64,000 nucleotides of DNA. It comes from Botryosphaeria dothidea (taxonomy: Eukaryota; Ascomycota; Dothideomycetes; Botryosphaeriales; Botryosphaeriaceae). The DNA lies in assembly GCA_011503125.2 (NCBI GenBank), contig WWBZ02000082.1, positions 992,001 to 1,056,000 on the forward strand, read 5' to 3'. The notes beneath the pieces are model-generated. The model had not been told where the DNA came from, searched no databases, and saw only the letters and a list, made by a program, of their open reading frames with translations. Below, in pieces: positions 47,196 through 59,799 of this stretch. The position numbers and the translations under genes are program-made. How positions within the stretch are numbered: position 1 is the stretch's first letter; each line of letters opens with the position of its first letter.

Positions 47196-48408
47196 ATGTT
47201 CAAACCGCAAACAAAGTCCGAGTGGGCCCTTTTCGGCACCACGGCTGCCCAGGCGGGTGTGAACACCGCTATCCAACTGTCAGTCGATGCGCCCGTTGAC
47301 CTGCATGTGCAGTCCTGTGCTGACGTCTTGAAAGCTACGTCCTCGACCGTTATCTGCGTTGGGTGAATCCGAATGTCTACCAAGTCTCTCGATCCTACAC
47401 GATTCCCGTCACCTTTGCCATCTTCGTCTTCGGCGTGCTGTACCAGTTCATCTTGGCTTGGGATTCACTTCGTCTCAAGAACAACATTCAGCTGTTCGCG
47501 CAAGCCATCTGCAATGTTTGTCTCTGCGTGGCGACAGCTTTGCAGTACGAGCAGGTCCAGGAAGTCGTCGAAGCGCTCCCACCCAACCGTGACATGCACG
47601 ACAAGCCGCTTGTCAAGGTCCATGTCGATATCTGGAAGCAGATCCGCCCGGCCTTGGTGGCCTCGATAGCCGTCGTGGGAGTCTGCAGTCTAGCAATGTG
47701 CGCCTTAGCACACAAGCTACACAAACAGTTCGCTTGGGCTCTGTACAAGGACATCAACGCCAACTCCAGTTTGAGAAGGCGCTATCTTGTTTATCAGGTA
47801 TGCTTGCCGTGCGCAGATCCACGCTGTTTCCACTGACGCTCGGCAGGTTTTCTTGGTCTTGATGAAACTGTCATTCTACTTCGTCGTATCGTTCGTCATA
47901 ATCTACGGTTTCGTCAACGTGCATTATGAACAACCGGAGTTCGCCCTTACGATGGCCATCATTCCAGTCGCCATGCTCCAGATCATTCTATCCGCCTTCT
48001 TCACCAGACGCGAGAACGGGTTTGGCATGACAGTGACTATTGTAAGCCCGAAGCAACCCTCATCTGTAGGCCTTGTGCTGATACGCTCAACAGCTGGTTT
48101 ACGCCGGAGGTGTTGCCTACCTGGTTAGCAGGATCCTCGTCCTGCTCGGCAACGGCTGGCGGTCCAAAACAATCATGAAGGACGAGATGTTGTTCTTCGC
48201 CTTCGTTGCACTAATCCTAGTCTTCTTCACACTCGTCTCTTCCATAATGTGCATGATCAATTTCGGTCACGGACTGAAGCCTCATCTCCTCGGCCTGACG
48301 GGCAAGAAAGCACCGCAAGATCCCGAGGACGCGTACCGCTTCGAACGCCTCTCTCACGCTGCACCCCCTCCAGAGTTTCTTTCACCACGTCGCTTCGCCC
48401 TCGATTGA
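47196..48408 (+). CDS. UPF0658 Golgi apparatus membrane protein
   Basis: Exons 47196..47278, 47335..47797, 47847..48041 and 48094..48408 encode 351 residues; introns are 56, 49 and 52 nt and each junction keeps frame. The protein is multi-spanning. Recognisable family blocks are YLRWVNPNVYQVSRSYTIPV near the start, FGVLYQFILAWDSLRLKNN, a central pair of spans, and KDEMLFFAFVALILVFFT followed by NFGHGLKPHL near the C-terminus. These match the fungal UPF0658 family, which in fission yeast localises to the Golgi. The molecular function of the family is unknown. The C-terminal tail is polar and cytosolic-looking. The first intron starts with GTCAGT, a less common but valid donor. Confidence 0.88.
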
Positions 48409-48456
48409 TCAGTCTCCCAAGCATCCCACCACGAACACGGCTTCGAGAATGGGTCT

Positions 48457-48621
48457 CTATCCAGTCCCACCTTCACGGTCTTTTCCGTCCGCACTAACCC
48501 CTCGGCCGATCAGCTTCCCCTCGTCATCTTTCCACAAATGCGGCGGCCTCTGGTCATTATCAGGATCCAAAATCTTCTTCAACGGCACATTCCTGCCATC
48601 CGCGTTGCGGTAGTCCTCCAT
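48457..48621 (-). other. Possible small coding exon, 54 codons
   Basis: A minus-strand frame from an ATG at 48621 to a TAG at 48457, 49 bases beyond the end of the UPF0658 gene. It reads MEDYRNADGRNVPLKKILDP, then an acidic/basic mix (KDDEGKLIGRG), and looks coding in composition. A CAG acceptor-like site sits just before the ATG, so it could be the last exon of a gene whose earlier exons lie at about 48640-48900, where a frame starting MQYLLKFPLILLITIG is open. I could not find a clean donor to join them. Family unknown. Confidence 0.3.
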
Positions 48622-49332
48622 CGAAGCTGCGGAGGACACTGTCAGTGCCGAGGTGGAAGCATCCTTGCATATCCCGTTTGAGAGAGCTGCTTATCTCTTG
48701 CACTCGCTGCAAATTTTCCGGAACTGGCCCGGAAGCCTGTGAGGTTGCTATGAACAGAGGTTCGGAAATGCATGATTTTAGAGGGAAGCCATCCACAGTC
48801 GCACATGGTTGCTCCAATGGTGATGAGAAGTATGAGCGGGAATTTGAGGAGATATTGCATGGGTTTTGAGAAGGTATTTGGGGGACCACGTCAGTATTTG
48901 TAGGCAGAAGTGGGTGTCTGCTGACTCCTGACATGGTGGAGGATCTTTTTCTTCCGAGGGGTTGGTTGTGGTCTTCCTTGGCACAGCCACATCCTTCATC
49001 CTGTGTACACCCTGTCAAATACTTGTCAGGGAGCACCATCATACATCACTGGTACATTATCTTAGTGAATTACCGAGGAATTCAATTCCGCTTGTTTTTG
49101 AAGATCTTTGGCCCCGTCGTCCGCCGGTTCGTGCTTGCATATATAACACACAAGTCCACTGGGTTTACGGCGCTTGGGTTAATTGGCTAAAACACACCCT
49201 TTCCGCATCTGAAAATCAGATCATGGGTTGCTGCGATGGAGGAAAAAGAAGGTGCTATAAATGCCCTGACATTCGAGGGCTGGAGCGATCAATATGTCTC
49301 AACGCCAGTAGTAGTTGCGGGAGCAATTCGAC

Positions 49333-49767
49333 ATGCCTTCCACTGGGCCTGCTCACTTGCCAGCAGTCACCGTGCCACCATTCTCGCTCAACGCGCTCCC
49401 AAAAGCTGTCGAACTGCAGGGTTCTCTTCAATGTAAGTCCGAGAAGAATTGGGTTACTTATCATTGTAGCGGTACAGCAGTCCCTAGAATTGGTATTTGT
49501 CTCTTCCGTCGTACCTTGGAGGAGAGAGATGTACGTTAAGGGAAGTATTTATGCTCTATAGGGATTCAGACTAACGGCTTATATTCAAGGCACTTTTTTA
49601 CAACCCAGACGATTCTTCTTCCCGCAGATGTCAACTTCATCCTCTTGTACTCAAACATCTCATATGACAACACCAGTCAACGCTGCGGGTATTTCTCATA
49701 TTTGCCAACCACAATTTCTAGAGACTTCTGTAAATATGCTACAGAGATAAGGGATGAACGCAAATAG
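49333..49767 (+). CDS. Candidate small spliced gene of unknown function
   Basis: I do not recognise this gene. It is proposed from splice signals: exons 49333..49432, 49470..49530 and 49590..49767 join in frame to 112 residues. Intron 1 is 37 nt with a GTAAGT donor and TAG acceptor. Intron 2 is 59 nt with a GTACGT donor, a perfect CTAAC branch site and AAG acceptor. The product starts MPSTGPAHLPAVTVPPFS, has a hydrophobic middle (SVQQSLELVFVSSVV) and a C-terminal part with QTILLPADVNFILLYSN. There is no signal peptide in this model. Further exons downstream are possible, since coding-looking frames continue at 49754-50240. Confidence is low because no family supports it. Confidence 0.3.
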
Positions 49768-52689
49768 CCGTAGGGTAAAGTTGCAGTGTTACTCGGATAT
49801 TGAAATCTCCGCGCTCTCACCCCATCGAAGACGCAATGCTTCTCAATTGATATCCCAGCCTTCTCCAGTAGCCATTGAATTATGCCAGGACCTTTCAAGT
49901 TACATCTGTCAATCTCTATCAGATGAGGTACCTCTGCAGAGTGTATCTTAGTTGTATTGGGGAGCCGCCACCGTGGGCGGGACAGATATTGACACTCTTC
50001 CTTCGACCGACACTTCCTTGTCTGATCTGATTCCCGCATGGTACAAGAGCCAGACATACTCGGCCATGGATTTACCATGCACAGAATTCACTTTCAACAT
50101 GACGATCATAAATTTCGTCTGCGGACGAATGTTCTCATTTAACAGCGTTGGAAGTTTGGTAAATCCAGGACGGAAATGTGCCCGTTCCGCGTTACTTGTC
50201 AGGTCTCTCTATAATATGACTGCAGAAGTCAAAAAAGCCTAGTGGAAGTTATTTTTGGGGAGATTAAGACAGATTTGAGGCTCGGATACGGAAAGGTAAG
50301 GGAAAGACTTAAGATATGAACAAAGTGCTTTTATTTTGCATGACAAAGAAGGTTTTAGGATTATAGGCAGGTCTCCCCCGTGTGGCTTATGCTTCTCACA
50401 GCCCTCAGAGTGATGTTACCGGCTTGATTTGGGCCCACTTCCCTGAAACTACCCTCTGTATCGATGGCACAAGTTGTATTAGGTATCTCGCACATTTTTG
50501 GTAGTTGCGAAAGACTTATTCTTACGCTTTTCTGCGCAAAGGGAAGTTCAAACAAAAGCTTTACCTCAACAATAGATTCACGGCACGAACTGTCCTCTTG
50601 TAACAGCGAAGACCTCGCAAATCCCGGTACCTTTCCGAAAATAGTGACTCGGCTCTCCGAATCCACCCAACACCCAAAGTATCCCCACCATGTCGATCAT
50701 CACCAAGCCTCGGCAGATCAACTCTAGCTCTCTGCACGCCACCAAAGTATAAAAAGCGATTCCTCGGGGAAAAAAGAGTGTTTCTGCCCCGCTGCAGCCC
50801 AGCCCATTCTCGGCACCGAAAATCGTGTGACATTCCTCATATACCCAGTACGAGAGATCGGCAGCGCCATCTTTCCATCCACAAAAACTATCTGCCCCAC
50901 AGCCGGAAGACCTCGGTAGGGGGTGACCAAGCAGAAAGAAGAAACCAACGCGAGCCGAACTGCCGGCCAAACGTTCCGACCTCTCAGACGCAATAATTCA
51001 GCGCATTTTTCCTGTCCACTGCACCAACAAAAAGGAAAAAGGGTGTGCAGGTGCCACAGCGGCGGCGTTGGCCGAAACACCAACCAACATGCAGGGTCAT
51101 CGGAGGGCCTCGATCGCACGTGCGTACCTCGACTGCCGATGCGGACTTAGATGGATCTCCGCATGAAGAAATCTGCACAAGGCCACGGCATTATTAGGAG
51201 CCGTAAGGCATTCCACGAGCATCTGCGTGGATCTCCCCTTTAATAGCACATCATATGGCAACCAGGGCAGCAGACCGGGGGATTGACGAACCCTTACGCA
51301 TGCAACGTTCGTGCGTTAGTAGGTTGCAACCGTCCCGCAGCAGCTTGGCAACGAGTAAGTTGCTTTCTCAGCCGCAGAGGAAGTGACCGTCTCTCTCCTT
51401 TGGCCCCCTTTCATTTTTGAAAAACGACAAAGCTCTGGCCAATCATGCTCCGTCGACGCTGTTGCGACGGGAAGGATCTTGTAGCGGATTGATGAAGCCG
51501 CGGGATTCGCCCGCTCACGCCGCCCGCCCCCGTGTTGTGGCGGCACATCCTATCTACTTAGCTCCTGACAAGGCATCCACGGACGTGCGTTGACCTTGAC
51601 ACGCCCAGCCCATCACCATGGCGCCTTTACCCTAGTCTGCATGATCACAGTCTCTTCGCCAGCCAACTCCCATCACCACAAGCAAAGAGAGGAGCCGAGG
51701 CTGAGACAGCAGTTTTTAAGGTTCACTGGGGTTGCTCTTAGCACTGCGCGGTATAGCTTACTTCTTCGACATCTCCCATTTGCCAAAACTGCGTGTAGCC
51801 CGGATTCTTCAGGGCTACACCGAACGACTACACCAAATTGTAGCTACCTTGATCCTCCAAACCTTGCCCTTGTCCATTCTTCGGGCTCTATTGGCCTGCA
51901 TTTTCCACTTCCTTGATTCCATTTCCCTGTTCCGAAACCATACCCTAAAAATCCGAGAAGCTGGAACCATCTTCCAACGCAAACGCGCAATAAAAGAAAA
52001 AGAAAAATTAAGGAATATCTCCCATATATCAGCGGCAAGTAGATGGAGAGGGATATGACCGAATATACAATAGACCATACATATCTACAATGTCCTTTTG
52101 GGTATAAACAGCGGGTATAAAGCAGACGGAACTGAGCCGCGGTTGACTAGAAGAGAATTAAGTAGGCCGTCCGAAAAATGCGACGGTTCGAAGAGTAATA
52201 AACGTAGTACGGAAGTAATAGAGCCACCAACGCCAAAAAGCGAAAAACTGGATAAAACCCACACAGATAGTCAAAGCCAGCTTGGGGTCTCTTTTGGTCG
52301 AGCGCAGGACAAGCAACATTGTTGATACACAGTAGGAAAATGTGGTGGCCGCCAGGCCTTTGCTGCGCTCGTTGCAATACGTTCCAGAGATCAACTCTGG
52401 CATTTCGTTGCGGAGTCGCGAAACATGAAACAGGAGAGGATGCGTCGGCTGCGTTACCGAACGTCATGTCAAAGCATTCGGTACGCGTGGAGCAACAAAA
52501 AGGAGAGTACGTGTGCCGTAAGGGAGCGTAGTATGCATTGGCGATGGTGGAGCGTTCCGATCCGTGGTCGTCGTCGGTCGTGTCCACCAAGTTCCAAAGC
52601 GAGATTCCATGCAATCAAAATCCAAGACATCAAATAAGCCATCTCTTTCTCTTCATCCTTCATCATCAGCCGCACATCGATCTGGCTTA
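49768..52689. other. Intergenic region with scattered short open frames
   Basis: The stretch is less GC-rich than the genes around it. Short frames with some coding character are present: plus strand 49952-50242 (GGTDIDTLPSTDTSLSDL) and minus strand 50361-50666 and 52158-52403 (the last hydrophobic, FIQFFAFWRWWLYYF). I could not assemble any of them into a spliced gene. No transposon ends or long repeats are visible. Confidence 0.35.
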
Positions 52690-55600
52690 TTAAAAGCCCC
52701 TGAACAGATCGCTGCCCTGTTCACCCGAGTACTTGCCACTCGCTTGACTCGGTGCCCTGCTGGGAACCTCCGATCCCGTCGTTCCGCTTTTGACACTCCA
52801 CTGGCTATTCTTGCGGTACTGCCGCGCAGCGGACTTCTCCTTAAAGCTCGGAGCTAGGCCCGGAAATCCGCCACCTGGGAAGCGGCTATCCTGGCTCAGA
52901 CGCGGCTCGACGAACGCCTCCATGCGCACCGTGCCGGCGGCCGCGTCGAAGAACTCACGACGCGTGCCCGACGCTGTAGCCGCACTGCTGCTAGCTTCGG
53001 ACGTGCGTCGACTCGGGTTGTAGATGCTGCTGGGCACTGACGGGGGAATGTTGGCGCCTCCTGGCGAGTACATTTCGGACATGCCGACGCTGGAAGCTGC
53101 CGAGGAGTACGACGTGGGTATTGGTGGTGGAACAGCGGATGAGGAGTGCACCGCGTGGTTGTGCGAAAAGCTACGAGTAAACGGGTTGCCAGGAATAGGG
53201 GGCGGAATGGCCGCTTGTCTCGGGGATGTCATGCTTCTCTTGCGACCGTGGAACCGAGGGATGACTGGGGGGCTGGCGGCTTCGGAGACAGGCGACTGCG
53301 CAGGCTCGCCTTCGTATATTGGTTCCGCGCGGTTGGTATAACCCTTAACACCAGACTGATTCTGTTTCGCGAGACGGACAGAGTTGGTGATGGGACGGCG
53401 ACCAAGCGCTGCAGTGGGACGCTTGGTTTGCGGGGATTCTTCCGTCGGCGCGGAGGGCAGCTGGTTGAGATCGGGAACGGCTTGCGAGGATTGTGCCAGG
53501 AATGAGAGGGCGGTCAGCCACAGGTAATGGCGTTCAGCTGAAGGCGCAGTAAACTTCAGGGCGCGAGCAGGGGTTAGGATCAGGATGGATCGGTTGAAGA
53601 TGGGCTGTACGCCAACACCTCGTGGCGCAGGAGTTTCATCCTTGACGTCGAGCACGGATTGAATTTGCACTAAAGGGTCAGTAAAGATTATGGGGGATCC
53701 GGCGATGGCAACTTACATTTGCGGCCTGTTTTACCAAGCAGCGCGGTACCTGAGGTAGGCTGTTTACTGCTCCACATAATCGCACGCTCGTAGGGCGAGA
53801 TCCAGACCCATCGCTTGTGTCTTATGCTGCTGCCACCAGTTCCATCGTCCTTTCCGAACTCCGGTGTCACAGCATCAGCCACGCCGAATGACCTGCGACC
53901 GCGGACATATTTCCACAGCCACTCGCCGACCATAGTGGCTGCAATGGCGTCTACAACGCTGACCGATTGAACGGAACTTGCTGATTGGTTGCTGTTGGTG
54001 ACGGCGGTACTGACGGCGGTACTGACAGACGGCTGGCGGCCGTGATGGCGGGAGGCATATGCTTGGTATGGAGAGGTAACGCGATCGCGAGGCAGTGGCG
54101 GTACATCCTTGTTGTCTTCGGGGGACGTCAATGATTGCGGTAGAGGCGGGGACTTGCTCCGTTGTCGTCCATCGCGACGGATGACAGCAGCAGAGCGAAC
54201 CTTACGCAGACTATCTTGTCTGGCATGTTGCTGCTGGCGCGATCGACGACTCGAAAACATGTTGCCGGTCCGTGGAGTTGGGCTCTGCGAGCCCTCGCTC
54301 TTGCTAAGCGGAACTTTCCTCGAGCTCGACCTGGTTGGCACAGGGAATGGCGGCGGCTTAGGCTTGACGAGTGTCTTACTCGAACTGGCTTCACCGAGAG
54401 CTGGACTCGGCGATCGTCGGTCATGCGCAGTTATACCACTCTGCATCAGGGCTGAGCGGCGAACGCTCGGCTGCTTGCGCAGCGATCCAGCCCGGACAGG
54501 TTTCTCAACCTTTGCCGGTTTCTCGTAAGAGGATCGCTTTTCAACAGAATGACGTTTCTCGATTGAAGACCGCTTTTCGTACGAGGACCGCTTGGAATTC
54601 GGCTCCTTCTCCTCTGGTACTGGAGTTGGAGGCTTCCCGAACATGCGCCCGTATTTGACTGCCCTGATAACGACCGCTTGTTGACCTCTGTAGTCCTCAT
54701 CATCGCTCGATCCTTCCTCATCAGCTGCAGCATCCTCATCGGAACTTGCCCCGTCGAAGCCAGCGAACAAGCTACTGGTCCTGAATGGACGCCTTATCCC
54801 ATCGGTGCTTTCATACGTGAGTGGACCGTCATCGTTGTTGCCAGGATACTTGTCTTGAGTGGCCTGGACGGAGGCGGGCCGCATTGATTTGAGTAACTCG
54901 TGCGTGGAGGGAAGCAAGGGAGACTTGCCCTTCTCCTCGAACGGCTTAGCGAGTATGGGTTGCGCCTTCTTTTCATCCTGTGTCGGCGTGCCTGGCTTCG
55001 AGGATATGGCGGAAGGAAGCAAGTGAGCTGGCAGCTTGGCAGTTCGCGGGTCGATCCTAATAGGCTCAGTCTGCATCGATGTGTCGCGCATGTTACCGGT
55101 CAAGTCAGATCCAGTTTGGCAGGCTGCACTCTTGGTATTGGGAGGGAGTACAGCATGCTTGGGGGAGGCGGGTGTAGATCCGGGAGGGTGAATTGCAATC
55201 TGGGGAATGGGGATAGGTGCAGGAGGCGATGCCCGAGGAGGAGACTGAGGAGGTTCGACTCTGACTTCAGGCAACGGTTCAGGCTGAAGATCTACCCTGG
55301 CTTCTGTCTGCGTAGATGTCGAAGTCATCTCCGGCTCCGGCTCCGGCTCCGGCTCAGGAGCCGCAGGCTCGGCTGGTGACTGCGGAAGCACCACCGTCGG
55401 GGTTTCTGGCGGGCTCAAAGGCTGGCCCAGGGTCTGACACGATGTCGAGACCATCAGCCCAGACTTCCGCTGTGAGGTGGTCAACTCCTTTTCTCGCTGG
55501 GTTTCGGAAGGAGGTGCTGAAACGCGCTTCTTCCTCTGATTTGCTTCCACATCCATAGCAGCCATGATATGACCACTGCTCCGAGCGGCAGTAATTTGTT

Positions 55601-56921
55601 GGGCCGTGACTCTAGGTGACGGGGGAGGAGACGGCTGCACACCCGTGTCGACGTACTCGACCTTCTTCGGTTGCGCCTTTGGTTCAGCCTGATGTGCAAC
55701 AATCGTGTCGAGCGATTCTTGGCGCTTGGGTTCATGCAGGATGTCCAGACTGTCATCGCGCAATGTGGTGTTATCCAGCGAAGCAGAACGGTCTCTGTCG
55801 GGTTCGCTTGGCGTCGGCGTAGTTCTCTCTTCGATCATGATACCTAGCATCTTCCTTGCCTTCTCATCAGGAATTGAAGATGCTCTGGCTTCCATGATTC
55901 TCCTTGCGCGAATCTCGTGCTCGGTGTAGTCGTCAGAATCGAGCTCCAGATCGTCCAGGTCCTCGTCCTCCTCGTCGAAAGCAAGCTCGTCAGCAAGGCT
56001 CAAGCCATGGGAAAGCTTTGCTTGTGCCTCTGAACCGATGGTAAGGACCGACGCGCGGTATCCGCGGGGCCCAAAGCTGCGCACGCTCCTCGCGCTCCCG
56101 CTGCTTTGATTTCTCCGGTGGCGACCCTTCTTTGGAGAAGACTGAATGCTGGCACTGTCACTGTCGTGGCCATTCGCGCCGTCCTTGCTACCAGAAGCCG
56201 CTCCCTCAGCCTGGGCCTCGACTGCTTCTTGCTGCGCTGCGAGTTCGTCGAGAACGACTTTCAGTCGTGTCTCCGTGACATGCAGGCGGCGTTCCAGGGA
56301 TCGCTTGTCAGTTTCCCAGGCCTCCCTGTCTTTTTGCCAGAGATCTTGGGTACGATCGGATGCATCTACTTCACTCCTGGCCTTTTTCTGGGTAGCCTCG
56401 AGCTTCGTTTTGAGCTGCTCGTTATCCGCTTTGAATCGGTCTCGTTCCTTGGCTAACTCCTCAAGTGCGGAAAGCGTGCCGGTCTCCAATTGCTGGATCT
56501 GGCGTTTCGTGGATCGGCTTTCCCTCAAGCTCGTGGACAGCTTGTTGTTGAGGACCTCGTTTTCTTCCTTGGTCGAGTGCAGGTTGGTCTCCAGGTCGTC
56601 GATGACGCGGTGCTTAGAGTCGAGCTCCCGCCGCAGGTTGAGAATCTCAGCAACAAGATTAGCGTGTAAGGTTGGCGTAAAGCGGCGCGGGTCCAGAATG
56701 GAAATGTTCTCGTCATTGGCGGGGTCATCCGAGGTGAAATCGGAGGGCGGAGGAGCGGGCGAGGCCTGGGATAGGTCGCCAACGGATGACGGGGTTCCAT
56801 GCCGAGAGGAACGTCTTGACGTCGAAGGCTGTGGAGTCATGAATGGGGTGTCCGAAGGCGTTGGCAGCGAGTTTGCTGCCATTGAGGACAACTCCTGGTC
56901 AGAAAAGTACTCGGTCGCCAT
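52690..56921 (-). CDS. apsA: Nuclear migration cortical anchor, ApsA/Num1 family
   Basis: Exons 56921..53717 and 53669..52690, with a 47-nt intron, encode 1394 residues. Residues from about 85 to 225 form a coiled coil (LVAEILNLRRELDSKHRVID and heptads after it). A long Ser/Pro-rich disordered region follows, including a Pro-Glu dipeptide run coded by a (CCGGCT)x4 repeat at 55331-55354. The C-terminal PH domain (about 990-1115) is highly characteristic: TMVGEWLWKYVRGRRSFGV, KRWVWISPYERAIMWSSKQP, then FNRSILILTPARALKFTAPS. ApsA in Aspergillus and Num1 in yeast sit at the cell cortex, bind PI(4,5)P2 through this PH domain and capture dynein to pull nuclei; Num1 also tethers mitochondria. The intron falls inside the PH domain. 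The protein is divergent from the Cns1-like gene across 2.9 kb. Confidence 0.94.
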
Positions 56922-59799
56922 GGTGATAGGAGAATGATCGAGACGGCAGCACTCCTAATACTATCGAACCCCGGCGAGTCACTGCACCCCGTTGCAATCG
57001 AAATTTGGACTACCAGAGAGTCTAGCGGGTCTGAAACATGACTGCGCGTAAGGTTAGCGTGGTCGGTCCTATACGGCAGGGAGAGACCTTGCTGGCTCGC
57101 AATGACGCGTGATCACATACTTTTGGAGGTAAGCTTATATTTACAAGAACTCCTTTCAATGCAAGATGAAACGACCGGCAGGCAAAGTCGGAAGTTACCG
57201 GACGTTGAGCGGTTGGTTGCCGTTTTTGACAGAAAAGTCGTCTGGGAGATAAACGTGCGGCTCTTGAGGACGGCGATCGCGGAGTGCCAGAGCAGCAGCG
57301 AGTGGAGAGACAGCAGACGGAATTGATGCAGAGCGGGAGTCAATGCTGTGCCACCCCGGGATTGTCGGCAGGCGCCACTACGGGGAGACACTCGGGTGGT
57401 GTGAGACTCGGCGCAAGAGGAGTACGTGTGAAGGGACGCGGCGCAGTGGGACAAGGCGTACAGGTATGTATGTATGTAGTCGTGGACGCACCGGAATCCG
57501 AATGAGGCGGGCAGCGCGTAGGGAGTGGACGAAGAGGGAGACGCTAAGATGAGCAGTGCATTGAAGAGAGAACGGAAAAGAGATGCGCAGCTAGAAAACA
57601 CGATGCTTTTGTCGGAGAGAGCGTGACGCAGGGCAAGAGAGGGTCGTGCAGGAAGGAGGGTCTGCCAGAGGCGTGGAGAAGGGAGCTGCTGATCCATCAC
57701 GGTTTATTGGGGGGGTTTCCCTGGCGCAGCGCCGGCTGACAGGGGATCTCTCACGGCGATAAGCTTGGGGAGGACGTGCGGCGCGCGAGTGGGACGAAAT
57801 TACTGCGGCAGGACGTTGGAGTGCAGAGAGCACAAAGCGGCCCCGCTTCCCAGAAGATCCTACTAGCGCGGCGGGCGCGCCCTGGTGGCGCTCAGGGGCA
57901 CGAGGCTAGCCTGGCCATCGCCAGCGACGCTGCAGCTTGCGCGTGAACGGGCGCGCAGCTGCGGGATGCCCGGTGCCGGCCCCGTTGCCTTGCAAGCCGT
58001 TGCAGCAGCTGCTAGCCAGGAGGCAGCGCGAACGACGGACGGCGCGCCCCGCTGGTCGTTTCGAGTTCGCGCTGGTCTGCCTGCCTTTGCAGAGCCTCGA
58101 GCCGTGGTGTCGTCGTGGCGTCGCGAGCGAGCGCGTCTGCGCCTCCTCGCACCGCGCTGGGCGCGCGCTGGCCATGCCCGCGCGCTCGCACGCCCCGGGG
58201 GCAGGAGGCATCGGACGCACCGGCGATCGCGACGGTTGTGCGTCGCTGCGGGCCACTGGTCGACGATGGCTGCGGGCTGCCGACTGGTGGGCACCTGCAG
58301 CGGGCGGGCAGCATGCCCACTCTGTCGGAACAAAGCTCGAGCCTGCAAGCTCAGCTGCACGTCGCGCCGTCGCCGTCACATCACAGCCCGCCGTCACTAC
58401 TATCAGCAAATTGAAGGGAAGCCTCCGCCCGCTGACGCAGCCCGCAGCTCTCCGCGCCCACAAAAGCGTCCAGGAACAGCTCGTCGACCCCCGCTGCCCC
58501 CGGTTCGCTGCCCTCGCTTGGCTTGCTGTATATCGTTCGCAGTAGCGATGCCGTATTTCCACCAGATTGCGCGCCAACCCGTGCAGATCGGGCCAAGCTA
58601 CCGTCCACCACGTCAGCTGTCACTCGTCGTCAAAAGCTCCGTCAGCAACAAGCTCCACCCAGTCCAGACCTGCCGCCAGCCTCGCACGGCAGAGTCCCGT
58701 CTCCCCGCAAGCCCACCATGCGGCTGCCAGCAACACCGACGAGGAGATTGCTCGGTGTCAGCGTGAGACGTGCCGCCTTGGCAGCACATGGCAGCTCGCC
58801 CAGTGATCTCCCGCCGTCGTGGATCCTGCTCCGGGAGCCGAAAGTGATCTGGGAAGAATTCCAAAACTCTCCTGCCTACGCGAGACAGATGCTTTCTGTC
58901 GCGCGTCGAAGCCCAACTATGGTTTCGCGAGCCTTAGATCTGCGTTATCGCGATCGACAGTAACGTAATGCCGTCTGCATTAGCGGCGCCCCAAATGCGG
59001 AGGGTATAAAAAGAACACATATAAGTGCTGGGGAGCCCTATGGCCTACGCGAAATGGCCTCCCGCCGGATTTATGCCGCACGCTCCATTTGTGCAAGAGG
59101 CTATGCTGCGGCTCACTGGGGGGGAAACGCCGCGGAGTCCGTTTTTGGGGTACCGTTGCTCGCGAAATAAGCAATTGCTCGTCATGGCGTCTAGCTCTGC
59201 AAGCGCGAGAGACTAGTAGTATTATTGGACACAATACAATAGACGCGGACTGGGGTCTGTAGAAACGTTATCCGACACCCGCGGAGTGCAACACGAGCAA
59301 GGTGCACCCGCCGAGTCCCAGCTCGGACGCTTGGAGCTTTGCCGTCGACGATCTGCCGTGCTATCAATGGTGCGGGACGAAGAAAGTTGGAGCTCTGAAG
59401 CCATGCTGTCCAGCGTTCGCAGCCCAGGCTGGGATGTTGCTTGTGCGGGAGTGGATTACAGGCGTTGCTTACCGGGGCACAAAAGCAAAATGAACGAGGG
59501 CCAATTTTTGCTGCGGGCGCGCTTCCCCGGCCGTTACGCGCATGACAGAGCTCATGGTTGGCTGTATCGCATCCTTCGCGACGGAACGATGTCATTGCAG
59601 CCTAAGGCGACGCACAGCTCTCGCTATCGATAAGAGATTTTCATCACGTCCACCACCATCACGTCCAATCTGCCGCGCCCTTGCGCTTTCAATCCCAGAC
59701 CTATTTGAGACCCACCCTAGCCTGGTTCTGCTCGATCTGACTGCTAGACCGTTATATCCCGAAACTTTCCCTCACCCGCGTTCCTACTGTGCCGCCAAG
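56922..59799. other. Long divergent promoter region
   Basis: It lies between the starts of the ApsA/Num1 gene (-) and the Cns1-like gene (+). The middle (57900-58550) is very GC-rich and therefore open in many frames on both strands, up to 293 codons, but these are Arg/Ala/Cys-rich and mutually overlapping. No gene is supported. Confidence 0.5.

Noticed and set aside
57885..58766. 293-codon plus-strand open frame, with further long frames on the minus strand
   Set aside because: The stretch is extremely GC-rich, which removes stops in every frame. Products are Arg/Ala/Cys-rich, overlap each other and show no domain.
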